The position numbers and the translations under genes are program-made. DNA of 64,000 nucleotides from assembly GCA_026770025.1 (NCBI GenBank), contig JAMXDE010000011.1, positions 496,001 through 560,000 of the forward strand, read 5' to 3'. Below, piece by piece: positions 43,063 through 53,807 of the stretch. How positions within the stretch are numbered: position 1 is the stretch's first letter; every line of letters begins with the position of its first letter. The notes under the pieces are model-generated. The model was given only the letters and a program-made list of their open reading frames with translations. It made no database searches and was not told where the DNA came from. The DNA comes from Craspedostauros australis (Eukaryota > Bacillariophyta > Bacillariophyceae > Mastogloiales > Achnanthaceae).

Positions 43063-43716
43063 TTCCAAATTGGTGTGGTGGAATACAGTGTTTACCTTCC
43101 TGTAGCAGACACGTCAATCGGCAAATGATATGATGGATGGATGGATCAGAGTGGACCGAATCAAGTAGTGCAACGCGGAAGCGATGGAAGGGAGAAACAG
43201 AGACGGAGCAACACAGAATGATGAGTGGCATCATGTTCGACATCATACCTCCAGTGCTCTCCCACACGAAGTGTGCTCTCATCACAGCGCAACAAACAAC
43301 AACAACAACATTCACAAACGTTAGAGTTGTGCTATTTTCAAAAATGGGATTGTTTTGCTCTTAAGTGTCGAACTGATACTACACGAGATTTAGGTCGCAC
43401 ATCCCAGTCCCGTTTACTCCACCCAATTCGTGGAAGGCGATGGTGAAGTCCAAAGAGATCGCAAGATTTCGGAGCGATTCGTGCGGCACAAAAGCGAGTG
43501 GACGCAACAACACAAAAGGAACGAGAGGAGGGAACACGAGAACACGAACCAAGAAGCTCAAGGGTTGTGGGAAAGAACACAAACACAACAACAAACGAAA
43601 CCAACAACCAAACACAACAGCACGCACAACACGAACAAGAACACCCCAGCCACTCCACTCTCCTCCAAACTACTCCAACCTACTCGACAAACACATTCGC
43701 AAACAAAGACAGGAAG
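43063..43716. other. Divergent spacer, Q-rich orphan / FIS1
   Basis: Contains a short GGAT microsatellite (43132-43147). The right half (43500-43700) is A/C-rich with many CAACAAC and ACACGAAC words and is probably the FIS1 leader. Overlapping open frames in this leader lack family resemblance. Confidence 0.5.
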
Positions 43717-44202
43717 ATGGGCGAAACGAAACGCGCGCAGAAGCAGACCAAGCAGCAGCTCGACGACAAGCTGCGGTTGGCCCAACCCAGCCGTCAGATC
43801 CTGGAGGACCTGGCCGTGGCCTGCGCCAAGGACCCAAGCCCCGACAACACCTTCCAGTACGCCTTCTGCCTGTCCAAATCGTCGGAGCCATCGGAGCTGC
43901 GCTACGCCGTGACCATCCTCGATGGTTTGGTCAAGGAAGGATACGAGCATCAGGTCGATTGCATGTACGGTGCCGCGGTGGCGTTGTACTTGCTGGAGGA
44001 TTACGATGCGGCGCAGAATCGTTGCGAATCCATCCTTCGGTCCAGACCAGAGTCTCGCACCACGTCGGAGCTTCACTTGGCATGCATCGAGGCAAGGGAA
44101 GTGAAGGAACGGGAAGAAACGAAGAAGGTGGTGACCGGGGTCGGAGCGGCTGTGGCGATTGGTCTGGCTGCCGGGGTTGCGAGCCTCTTCCTCAAGCGCT
44201 AG
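43717..44202 (+). CDS. FIS1: Mitochondrial fission 1 protein (FIS1)
   Basis: One exon, 161 codons from ATG 43717. The TPR-like fold is recognisable: DNTFQYAFCLSKSSEPSELR, YAVTILDGLVKEGYEHQVDC, MYGAAVALYLLEDYDAAQNR and CESILRSRPESRT. This matches FIS1 in domain order and in the F-x-YA / Y-L-L-x-x-Y-x-x-A signature. A single C-terminal membrane segment (VVTGVGAAVAIGLAAGVASL, then FLKR) with a short basic end is the tail anchor for the mitochondrial and peroxisomal outer membrane. FIS1 is an adaptor for dynamin-driven organelle division. The length fits (human 152 residues). Upstream in-frame ATGs lie in the A/C-rich leader and would add a low-complexity extension, so they are not used. Confidence 0.93.
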   Translation: MGETKRAQKQTKQQLDDKLRLAQPSRQILEDLAVACAKDPSPDNTFQYAFCLSKSSEPSELRYAVTILDGLVKEGYEHQVDCMYGAAVALYLLEDYDAAQNRCESILRSRPESRTTSELHLACIEAREVKEREETKKVVTGVGAAVAIGLAAGVASLFLKR

Positions 44203-44245
44203 GACAGAGGTCCGAGCCGTATCGTGACGGAGAGACCTCCAGTAA

Positions 44246-44246
<1 letters not shown>

Positions 44247-44272
<26 letters not shown>
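44247..44272. repeat. (CT)13 microsatellite after FIS1
   Basis: Uninterrupted CT dinucleotides 45 bp after the FIS1 stop codon, probably in its 3' untranslated region. Confidence 0.95.
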
Positions 44273-44276
<4 letters not shown>

Positions 44277-44785
44277 AGAGTGAAAGAGGAAGACACAGCG
44301 AGAGAGACATGGCAGGAGAGGATATTGCCGTCTTCAAGATAATGAAAGTACGTAGCACCATGTGTATCAATACATCTGGGGTGTTATTGCCCGGTACCCC
44401 TGCGCCTTCCGTTGCAGTTCATAAGCAGTGCGCAATACAAGATTACTGCAAGTACAGGAATAGAGCAAAGTGTTTGCTATGGTACCATGGCCACAGAGTT
44501 GGCTGAGTTTGGACTCACGCTGAGCGGTCAAATCTCCGTGTGTCTCTCCAGAGAGAGCGGGAGACAGAGATCCCCCATTCTACTTCCACATACCCTGTTG
44601 ATGTCTCCAAATGCCATCACGTTGTGTACGTGTGTACTGGTGGGACCAACAACAAGAAGATTCGCTGCTTTGTCGATGCGTTTCGGTTGTTGTTGTCTAA
44701 TGGTATCATTCGTCCGTTCTTTGGTTCGTTCATCCACTCCAACCAACCATGCATCTATTAGTCTGCCCGTCCGTGTGAACGCAAA
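44273..44785. other. Convergent spacer, FIS1 / ZIP
   Basis: No gene seen. 3' flanks of FIS1 and of the ZIP transporter. Confidence 0.5.
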
Positions 44786-46006
44786 TTACGACCGCGCACC
44801 CACATCGATCAACTCTTGGACGTAATGCATTGTGAATAGCGAACAGGATGAGACGACGGCCGTCGTGGCCAAACCGGCCTCTTCGATTGCCTCCTTGAGT
44901 AGCTCGAAGAGGGCAACCCACGCCATGGCACCACCAGCAAAGCCCAATCCAACTGGAAGCACTGGAATGAAGTGATGCACGAATTCGTAAGCGGGAACGG
45001 CCATCAGCGGTTGCGGGATGCTGGAGAGCACGGCCCAGAGGAAGGCTTCTGGGATGCTGGTGCCTCGTGGCAGTAATGTGACTGCCATGGCGAGGCCCTC
45101 CGGGATATTGTGCACGGCGAGACTGGCCGAGATGAAGACGCCCAGTTCGCTGCCGTGGCTGCCGCCGAAGCTGACACCGATTCCAACGCCCTCCGAAAAG
45201 GAATGCAGCGTCATGACGAAGAATATCAGCAGGGCTCTTTTGGCGTCCGCACCACCCAAGCTCCCGATGCTGAGCTCTTCATGGCTCGACAAGAATTTCT
45301 CTGTGATTCGAATGAAAATAAGCCCGATGACAGCCCCGATGCCTGTTCTGGTGTAGCTGTCCAATTCTGCAGTGTCATGCGGATCGTCGAAGTTGCACCC
45401 CTCCGTAACAAGCGAGTAGCTGGCAGCAATCATCATACCGGCGGCGGCGGCTGAAGATAGTTAGTAGCAATGGCGGTAGCAAAAGTGGCGGCCGGAATGA
45501 TTGAATTATGAAAGGTTAGAAGAGCCATATATGTACAAAGGTAGGAAATTGCTGGAAGAACAAGATAAAGCAATCATTTGCTTGGAGACCGAATTGTTTG
45601 TGTGGAGTGGCAATGCCAACAATGCCAACCTCATCAGAGAGGGTGGCAATGATGATTTCGATAACACCGATGATCAGAACGATCTCCTTGACTGGCTGCT
45701 TGTCTGTGTTTGGTGGTTCTGTTTTTGCTGTTGAAAGGATTGGAAATGACATCATGCCCATCATATGTCGGAGCATGAAGCAGGCTTACCATTGGATATT
45801 CCGACCCAATACTCTGCCAGATTTTTTGTCAGCATCAATGGCAACACGCCAAAGCCTGTGCTTATCGCAGTCAGCCACCCGTAATAGAAGACATGTTGTA
45901 TCGATGGCTCCTCTCCATGATGTGGCTGGAAGGGTGTTGGAATTGTGATGTATGAGATGAGCGCGAGCGCCACGATGCCGCCATAGACGTAGGGTGAGTC
46001 TGGCAT
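44786..46006 (-). CDS. ZIP-family metal (zinc/iron) transporter
   Basis: Two exons on the minus strand, 46006-45790 and 45450-44786, with a 339-nt intron; 293 codons. Exon 1 gives a first membrane helix (YGGIVALALISYITIPT) and FYYGWLTAISTGFGVLPLML, then EYWVGISN; the splice adds AAAAGMMIAASYSLVTEG, the expected continuation in the GufA/ZTP29-like ZIP branch. The transport core has MTLHSFSEGVGIGVSFGGS and SLAVHNIPEGLAMAV, which supply the paired His/Glu metal ligands, followed by LSSIPQPLMAVPAYEFV and LGFAGGAMAWVALFELLKEA. ZIP proteins move divalent metals into the cytosol from outside or from organelles. The His-rich variable loop of many ZIPs is missing, as in this branch. Which metal and membrane cannot be told. 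Confidence 0.92.
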
Positions 46007-47370
46007 GGTCTTCCGTTGTGAAATTCTCGATTGGTTGCGATGGACAAAGGAGTGGATTGATGATCAATGACTCCGCACAGCTGTCGTCTGTTCTGAGTCG
46101 ATCGCTGCCTTCGTCCTTCCTTGGTTGCCTCCAACGCCGTCTTCCTTTGAGTATGGTGGACGGAGGTCAATAAATCCTCGCGAAGTTTCGTTCTTCGCGA
46201 CGAGCAACAGCAATAATGTCGAGGTTGACAGTGTCAACGATCTGTGCTTGTCTGTCGCCCCAGCCGTCTGAAATCTGCTTTTCGGTCGTTCTTTCTCAAT
46301 CCAATTCAATGCGTCGAAATGCAGTACTCTCTCTTTGTCTCCTCTCTTCTCCTCTTTGTTGTGCTCTGCTCTGCTCTGCGTTGTAAAGCTACTGGTATGA
46401 AGTCCGATGCGGCGCGATGCAATGCAGTGCGGAGTATTAGCTTGAAGTGGTGGCAAACTGATTTGATGTCCTCACAGCTGGTGCTTGTATGCTTTGTAGT
46501 CGCAGAGGCACAGAACCGCACTCAAGCACAAGAGGTTGAATGAACGCAGCGTCCCCGAAGTTGATGTTGGGAATGGATGGCGTTGTTTGCGATCCTCTCT
46601 CTCCCTGGCGTCCTCTCTGGTCTTCTCTCTCTCTCTCTCTCTCTCTCTCTTCTGCATCCGACATCACCGTCGTTGACACCGCGCAAATTACGATCCGCTT
46701 CCACTCACAACCACCACAATTTCGGAGGCGTTCAGCCAAAGACATCATCACCAACCAAAGAAACGCAAGAGAGACAAGCAACCATCTCCCACCCGCATCC
46801 ACCACGTACCAACGGACCAACCAATGATTTTTTGAACGACTCGTTGTTGTTTGGTTCGCGTGTTTCATCCCCATCCGCCGTCTGTCCGTGTCTCACGCGA
46901 TCACCAAACAACAAAACGTCTTCATCTGCAGCGGACACCAACACTGCCAATATTTCGGACAAACTGACACATGGCAACGAATAAAGTGTCAAGAGTCGAC
47001 CAACACGACCTCACCACCTCACTTTTTGTGAGCGCAAAACGATTTCGCCACAACGAACGCACCACGTATTTCGCGATCGTGTCATCAAATTCAGCGTCTC
47101 TCCTCTTGTCCTGCTGTCCTTGTGACTCATGTCAAAAGACGAAGCGCAGACATCACCCATCATCTCGGACGTTCGTTGCAGCGAACGGCCCCATCCCTTC
47201 GTCTCTTCGTCTCTTCGTCTCTTTCCTCTCCTCCCCAGCCTGACTGTTGAGGAGCGACGGTGGGTCCGATCACAAACATCAACTTGGCCACAATTCTTCC
47301 CTCCCTCCGAAAGACTCATCCAATTTGCACATTCAGCTCTGCTCGCTTCGGCACACCTCAATTCACGACC
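46007..47370. other. Divergent spacer, ZIP / plastid 2Fe-2S protein
   Basis: About 1.36 kb without a supported gene. It holds a CT microsatellite at 46624-46650 and A/C-rich sequence on plus from 46690 to 46980, typical of leaders here. Confidence 0.5.
46624..46650. repeat. CT-dinucleotide microsatellite
   Basis: About 13 CT units in the divergent spacer between the ZIP and 2Fe-2S genes. Confidence 0.95.
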
Positions 47371-47805
47371 ATGCGCTCCGTCTCCAGTTCCGCCGCAGTC
47401 CTTCTGTGCTCGTCGCTCCTCGTGAGCCAGTCCGCCGCATTCCAGGTCAGCAACCCAGCTGTCTCGAGAGCGACGGCAGCAGCCCCGCCATCATCAACGA
47501 CCGAGCTCCATATCTTCGGCAACGCCCTCAAGGACGCATTCGGCAACGAAGACATGGGAAAGAAACAAAATGCGGGACTTTCGAATGGCCCCAACATCAA
47601 TGAAGCCGTCCAAGTCAACGGCAAGCCAGTCAAGGGTGCCGTCGTGGGACAGAAGATTACTGCCGTCGCCAACAAGGTCCGCGTCAAGATCCCCGTCAAC
47701 TGCCAGCAGGGAGATTGCGGCACCTGCGTGGTGCGTGTCAATGGTCGCAAGGTCAAGGCCTGCCAGACCGTTCTGGGTTCCGTCAAGACATCCATTCAGA
47801 CTTGA
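47371..47805 (+). CDS. Plastid-targeted 2Fe-2S ferredoxin-domain protein with C-x4-C-x2-C-x11-C spacing
   Basis: One exon, 144 codons from ATG 47371. A signal peptide (SSAAVLLCSSLLVSQ) ends at the plastid motif SAAF-QVS. The mature protein is short. After a hydrophilic linker it has VKGAVVGQKITAVANKVRVK, then IPVNCQQGDCGTCVVRVNGR followed by KVKAC. The four cysteines are spaced C-x4-C-x2-C-x11-C. Photosynthetic ferredoxins have about 29 residues before the fourth cysteine; the short spacing seen here resembles the first cluster domain of xanthine-oxidase/CoxS-type proteins. A 2Fe-2S cluster and electron transfer in the plastid are inferred. The partner enzyme is unknown and no molybdenum-enzyme gene lies in the window. 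The protein ends soon after the fourth cysteine (QTVLGSVKTSIQT). Confidence 0.85.
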   Translation: MRSVSSSAAVLLCSSLLVSQSAAFQVSNPAVSRATAAAPPSSTTELHIFGNALKDAFGNEDMGKKQNAGLSNGPNINEAVQVNGKPVKGAVVGQKITAVANKVRVKIPVNCQQGDCGTCVVRVNGRKVKACQTVLGSVKTSIQT

Positions 47806-48278
47806 GCAGCGATCGTGAACACGAGCGTCGTTTGAATTCATTCCTGCATTCATTGATTGATGGAGCGATGCATCCTCTGCCACACCAACCCTTTTCCCAT
47901 TCTACCATACCAAACGCACCCCACTACGAAACAAAAACAACCACAAATTACCAATTAAGAGACCTCTTATCGGACACCGAACACACACATGCATGCATAC
48001 AGAAATACCTGAATGGATGCACTGACGCACGCACGTAGATGGGTCAACAACATCAGACCAGCAGAATCGTATCGCATCGTGTTCCACAATGATTCTATTT
48101 GTCGCTCGTATAATATCAATTATACTTCGCAAGCAAGAGGGCTGCTGCCTCAGACGTCAAGTAGACAATATGCTCATTGAGTTTCCCACCACCAATTCCT
48201 ACTTTGACCATTGTGACTCTGGCATCCAACACAGTTTGCCCAGTACAGCGCTCTATACGAGTGTACTCTATTCGTAGC
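47806..48278. other. Convergent spacer, 2Fe-2S protein / NAA35
   Basis: 3' flanks of two converging genes. The right end shows GAGTA-type words (in the minus-strand sense) immediately after the NAA35 stop. No ORF of note. Confidence 0.5.
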
Positions 48279-51157
48279 TCATACCAACTTGATGATGCAA
48301 TAATGCTTGTGCGTGTCGAAGTCGAATGTCACCGTGGCATCGGGACTGGACGATGCAATTTTTTGTCGCAGTCGTTGGAGGTAGATGGAACCACTCACGG
48401 AGACCTTCACGAGTCGCCGCAGTTCTTCTGTTTGGGCCGACCCGAATTGAGCATCGATGCGTTTGGTGTGCTGGACCAGCTTGTCGGCCGTTGCCTTGCT
48501 GGATTGGAAGCATTCGGTAGCAGAGACGATGAGATCGTTCTGCGCGACCTTGTGGAAGTCGGAACCTTTGACGAAGTCGTTGTACACCAACGGAGGAGGG
48601 TGCTGGATGGCGCCGAATGCTTCGAAACGTTTGGCGAACACTTTGCCCGGCGTTGTGAATTCGTACTCCTTGTGTTTCAGATATTCTGCTTTGCTCAATG
48701 CAGCCAGGTACTGTTTTCGTTTGATCACCAGTAGATTTGTGGAAGGAGGAGAGGAGATGGGATTTTGTGATACGGAAGTCAGATAGTGCAGTGCCATGGA
48801 GTGCCATTAGCACACGGGAGAATAGGACAATTGGAACATGAAATGACAGAGTGAGATGCTGCGAATGGATCAGGTAGCATTGGGCAACATGCACACATAG
48901 ACGGCGAACATGCAGAGTAGAGCAGCGCGCCAAATGATCTTTATCATCGCGTCTCCAGCACCGACCTCGGCACATCGGCACTCACCCGAACAATCCCCCT
49001 GCACAAACTCCGCTTCATGCTGACGAAGATGAAATCAAATTCATCTTCAATCTCCATCGGCGTTGGTGGTGGTGGAGGCGCCACTGTTGGTGCAGCAGCA
49101 GCCGCCTTCCCTTTCTTCTGTTTGCCGCCTTTCTTCCTGCCCTTGCTTTGTCTGGCACTGGATGCTGCAGCTGCTGCCGCTGCTTCGGCCTCCTGTTTTC
49201 GTATCGTCTCTTGACCGACCTGTTTCAGCCGTCGCAAGGATGATAGTTGACTGAGCTGAGAGGATAGCAGGTAGTCCCGATACCAGTACGCGACCATCAA
49301 CTCATGGTGGCTGCAGAAGAGATCCTGCTCCACCCCCAGCACGACGAAGTGATCCATCAATTCGATCAAAGTGAGTAGCACATAGAGGCTCATGTAGGGT
49401 GGGACGGTGCCGCCTTGCGCGTGATCTCGGCGGTAGGAAGCATCCACGACGTTGGCTTCCTGCTGCAGCGATGCCCAGTCCGGCAGCATGACCGCATCCA
49501 TGTAGGCTCGTTGGCGGTTGCGATTAAGTATCTGCAGCTTGAGCGTGTCGTAAATGGGCTTTGCCAGACGGCTCAAGAATGCCTGGGCGGTGGGGTGGAC
49601 GAGGTGGGATTCTGGCGCTTCGGACAGCTGCTGGATGTGGCCGACGATGAGCTGGGGGAGGCCGTGCTGACCGAACACCTTGTCATCGAAGTACAGGTTG
49701 AGGATGATGAGAGATCGGACCAGGATGTTGTTGGATGATGTCGATACATGCGATAGCATCCGCCGTATCCGTGCCAACGAATTGCCCCTCAAGAGCAGGT
49801 CGCACAGCGATTTCCGCAAATCCTGGCTTATCTGCTTCATGACCGACACGGACTCCGCCTGCGTGTGAAAGACTACCTTGCGAACTGGCGCATTGCCGAC
49901 CAAGGGACGATTGACCAGAGAGTCAAATATCTTCTGCAACAAGCGTTTGATGTGGTCGTTCTTCCGTTCCTCCAACTCGGGCAAGGCAGATTCAATGCTC
50001 TTTAAGTGTGTGCCGCAGACAGCCGCAAGAAGGGACGCCTTCTCTGTCTCCGCTCGCACCGATTTGCCTGCTAATCTCGCAAGCACGATGCACGTTCGGA
50101 AGAAATCAAAGAAGAATTCCAATATCGACAACATCAGCTTTCCCTGTGGGTGTTCGTGCAGATCCAGCTTTCCGACCTCCTCGATGACATGCTTCATCAA
50201 TGCGAGAGCCTGTGCCTCGTCCCTGTCTTCGAAGATTTTGATGCTGTACGTGTTGACACTGAAATCCTCCTCCTCGTAGATGTCAGCATTCAGGACGATG
50301 CTTCGGACGATATCAGTGAGCTCAAGAAGGATAATGGTGAGCGCAAAGACGATCTGCTGTGGGAGCGTTCCCTTCGGCTCGATCGTCTCCTCAATCGTCT
50401 CTTCCTTCTCTGATTGGTTGCCCTGGCCACGCTCGCTACTTTGATGTGGTTGCTTGGTTGCGTCGGCGTCGGCGTCTGCATCTGCGTCTGCATCTGCCGC
50501 AGTTTCTGCTTTTGGGTCTGCCTTGTCTTCCGATGGCGCCTTTTGGGCGGGCGATGGAATGCCAAGTCGCTCCTTCATGTCCATGATGACGGGACGGTGT
50601 GTGTACAAGCACGTGAAGGTGCTCTCCACCACAGATGCTCCACCCAGCAGGCATTCGAATCGGACAAGGATCTCCATGGCGATGAATATGGCATCCTCCA
50701 TCGTTAGATCATCCCATGGCAACGGGCAGATGCGGTCATCGATTCCCCGCGGTGCGGGACGTGGGAACACGTAGACATCCTCCGGAGCCTTGGTGCCGTG
50801 CGGCGCAACTTGCGATGCGGGAACTTCACAGCAATCCATCTTCTTGTCCATGATCTCCAAGGCTGCCATTGAATCTTGCAAATTGAAGGTTTCCTTGTTG
50901 CATATCATCGGATCAGCGAACGTGAGCGCAGATGCAGCACCTTCAATGAGCCACGTGATGTCCACCATCTCTTGCTTGCTCTTGGTTGTGCGAGGATTTG
51001 TGCTCATGGCCTTCTTTTTCTGCTCCTCACTTCGTGCCTCATCTTTGTGATCGCTGCTGACGCCATTCTGGCCGCCATTTGCCTCGTGTCTGTCCTTAAC
51101 TCCCTCTTTGATTCTCTCCTTGGGAGCATCTGGAGTGTCTGCGGCTGATTCCGACAT
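48279..51157 (-). CDS. NAA35: NAA35 / MAK10, NatC N-acetyltransferase auxiliary subunit
   Basis: Two exons on the minus strand, 51157-48986 and 48710-48279 (intron 275 nt), 867 codons. MAK10-family blocks are plain: FNLQDSMAALEIMDKKMDCC, PLPWDDLTMEDAIFIAMEIL, RFECLLGGASVVESTFTCLY, QRAYMDAVMLPDWASLQQEA and YVLLTLIELMDHFVVLGVEQ. Near the end, MKRSLCRGIVR is joined by the splice to YLAALSKAEYLKHKEYEFTT, PPPLVYNDF, the expected C-terminus. NAA35 is the large scaffold of NatC, which with NAA30 and NAA38 acetylates N-terminal Met before hydrophobic residues at the ribosome. Lineage-specific insertions are an Ala-Asp alternating run (AETAADADADADADADA) and a Lys/Ala/Pro linker near residue 690. The ATG at 51157 (MSESAADTP) is preferred over an in-frame one at 51331. 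Confidence 0.94.
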
Positions 51158-51245
51158 CTCCCCTCCTTTCCACTGATCAGATGGAGTATGGTGTTCTACG
51201 CTCCAGATACACTGACTCTGGCTCCAAGAGTGTTTGGTCTTGGGC

Positions 51246-51268
51246 TTCCTTCCTTCCTTCCTTCCTTC
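51246..51268. repeat. (TTCC)n microsatellite
   Basis: Five to six TTCC units about 90 bp upstream of the NAA35 start codon, on its promoter side. Confidence 0.9.
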
Positions 51269-51556
51269 TGCAGACGAAGGCGCTTCCGCCTGAGGCCTTC
51301 GCCTTGTCACAAGCAGAGCGTCCAGTGCCACTTGGGTGCCAGTCCTGCACTGATACAGTTACTCCACTGTGTATTGGTGTAGTATGAGTATGTCTCTCTC
51401 CACTCGTGCTCTCTCTAGTGCTCGTCTAGTGAGAGTGGGAGCGGTGGAGTTGGAGCACGAGCAGGAGTACGGGTACGTATGATACAATACAACCTTCTTT
51501 GATCTGATGCAGCACCAAGATCCGTCCCGAACCACTCGACGGTCTGGGTGCCAATC

Positions 51557-51582
51557 TGTCTCTCTCTCTCTCTCTCTCTCTA
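51557..51582. repeat. CT-dinucleotide microsatellite
   Basis: About 12 CT units in the divergent NAA35/Tudor-SANT spacer. Confidence 0.95.
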
Positions 51583-51657
51583 ATTGCTTGTGCAATCGTG
51601 TGGCGTGGATCTCTGCCGCTATCTCTCCTCCAGGACGACTATGGCTCCAGCCCGCAC

Positions 51658-51681
51658 TCGCTCACTCACTCACTCACTCAC
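51658..51681. repeat. (CACT)n microsatellite
   Basis: About five CACT units, same spacer. Confidence 0.9.
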
Positions 51682-52235
51682 CCACCCGCGCTTGCTCACT
51701 TTCATGTCTTGGCTCGGCTTTGTTTGTGCCAACGGCGACCAAGAGCCATCCATCTCTCTTGTGCCATCGTGCATGCAGGAACTGGCATCGTGGAATTCGT
51801 GTTGGCTGGAGATCTCGTTGTGTGGGTCATGCCATTTGAGTCCTTTGAGTCAAAGAAGAGACAGTTACAAACCGTTACGTGCCCGCGCATCCCATCAAAA
51901 CCTGTCCACAGGATCTGTCGAAAACAGAAATCGTGTGATGGACCTTCCTCGGTGGATGGATTTGGACCGGCATTGTGGGGTTGATGATCGTCGAAGATGG
52001 CTGCGCAAGCAAGGGAAGCGTTCTCACAGCATAGATGAGAAAGCACATCACAGCAGATCAACGCAGTGACGGGATCATCGCAGTAACATGTGATGTCGCC
52101 TGCTTGTTGCGCGCGGCGGCGGGTTGCCTCTCCTCCAATGTTGCCAATGCTCTCCAAACCTGCCCATAAACTGAGAAAGATCACCGCAGAACTTCATCAC
52201 ACCATCATTCTCACGACGCTGACCACGAAGACATC

Positions 52236-53349
52236 ATGAGCACCCACATCGAGACAAAGATAAGCAACCGCACTGCCGTCGCAGCCACCACCAACAGGAA
52301 CGAAGGTTTGTTGGAACCAAGTGAAAGGGAGAGCCAACAGAAGATCAAGGCCAACACTTCCTGGGACGGACCACTGCGAACATTGGAACGCTGCACCAAG
52401 TGCCACAAAGACACGCAGGAGAAGCTCCATGAAGTCTACATCAATGACTATTCAGAGTAAGTTGGTATAATAGTCAACGCAAGGCTGGGACATTTGATTG
52501 CATCGTGTTTCATTGCATCGTATTGAGTTGCATGCACTGTATGAGCTGCTTGCACTGTGGAACTTGCCTCCATTTCTCACACTCTGATTCTCATCCGTAC
52601 ACGTACGTCCTTCCCTTTTGCACAACAACTGCAGAGCCCAGGCATTCGATAGCAACCAAGTTCCCAGCCTCTGCTCCGAATGCCTCGTGGGCTGGCACGT
52701 CCCCGTCAAGAGAATTTCCAAACGCAAATGGCAATTCGGCTGCGTCGAGACATACGACCCCACCACCAAACGCCACTGTGTGCGTTTCAGCGACGGCGAC
52801 AAGGAGCGTACCATGATTGACGCCAGGCCCTTTGACGCCTACCTCCCGCGACCCAGCGTGCCCAAATCCATCTTTCGTCCCGCGCCGGAACCCCAGCCAC
52901 GCCGACGGGCGGAACACAAGCCTTGGAAGGCGTGGGAGGATGCCCTGCTGTTTCGGTTGCACGAGCGCGACAACGGCAACTGGAAGAAGATGCGACCTCT
53001 ATTCCTCGACCGCACCGAGGCGCAGCTTCAGAAGCGGTTTGAGAACCTGTGCCAGCCGCTGGAGCTGAAGGACGGCGAGGACGTGGCATCCAAGGTGGAG
53101 GTCCTCTTGCGCAATGGCGGAATCCAAAGCATCGATGGCAGTGGCTTCGGTCTACTGGAGGATGGGACAAGTTGTCAGCGCTGCGGATTGCTCGTGCCAT
53201 CGACGCAAACAGGGAACAAGGTGGATGGCGAAGCGGGATGGTGCGAGAGCTGCATGGCCATGCCTGCCTATTGCAGCAACGACGTGCTTCTTGCATCGTA
53301 CGGAAACACTGTCGGGAGCAAAGTGGCTTCGCCCCATCCATCGAACTGA
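52236..53349 (+). CDS. Tudor-like / SANT (Myb) domain protein with paired cysteines
   Basis: Two exons, 52236-52456 and 52635-53349 (intron 178 nt), 311 codons. Exon 1 ends with a CTKCHKD pair; after the splice, SLCSECLVGWHVPVK provides a second pair, so together they can form a split zinc knuckle. A Tudor-like module follows: GWHVPVKRISKRKWQFGCVE and KRHCVRFSDGDKERTMI. Then comes a SANT/Myb domain at about residues 168-212 (KPWKAWEDALLFRLHERDNG, NWKKMRPLFLDRTEAQLQKR). Near the C-terminus is another cysteine set, CQRCGLL and CESCM. Tudor plus SANT suggests a chromatin reader or adaptor in the nucleus, but no close named relative is recognised. The splice rebuilds the zinc-knuckle order and keeps frame. 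The gene is divergent from NAA35. Confidence 0.75.
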
Positions 53350-53807
53350 TGCGCTGGATGACCGGAGCAATCACGCGGAGACGATGGGAACACAAGAGCA
53401 TGTGAAGGATATTGGAGAGTCACACCACGGGGTGCTGACATGTGTGTAGAAAACAATCATTAATTGGGAGCTAACAATGTAGCAGAATGCCTCAGTGTAT
53501 TTTATACTATCATCCTCGCAGCAGAAGCATTGACGCGACTCGAACTGTATTGTGTGGATGTACGTGTGCGTGTGTTGCAGAGTATGTAGGGTTATGAGTG
53601 CTTGAGTAATCTACGTATTTGTGGATGGAACTGGCCAGCTCTTCCACGATGATCCTGCCACAGGAGATGGCAATCTATTGTACAAAATAACATGTGTAAG
53701 GAGGTTGATGAAAGATCTCAATCGAGCGATGTCCTTCCATCTCCATGAATCAAGACCTTTGCAATTCCCTTCGTCGACGGATATGTTCGGTGAGGCAATG
53801 CCGTACT
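53350..53807. other. Convergent spacer, Tudor-SANT / PSI-LEA2
   Basis: 3' flanks of both genes. No ORF of note. Confidence 0.5.

Larger units (their letters stand above)
51158..52235. other. Divergent spacer, NAA35 / Tudor-SANT, rich in microsatellites
   Basis: About 1.1 kb without a supported gene, holding TTCC, CT and CACT microsatellites (listed separately) and a TACGGGTACGTATGATAC stretch near 51468-51485. Confidence 0.5.

Noticed and set aside
46437..46874. 145-codon minus frame in the ZIP / 2Fe-2S spacer
   Set aside because: Contains a long Glu-Arg run that is simply the CT microsatellite read in antisense; no other support.
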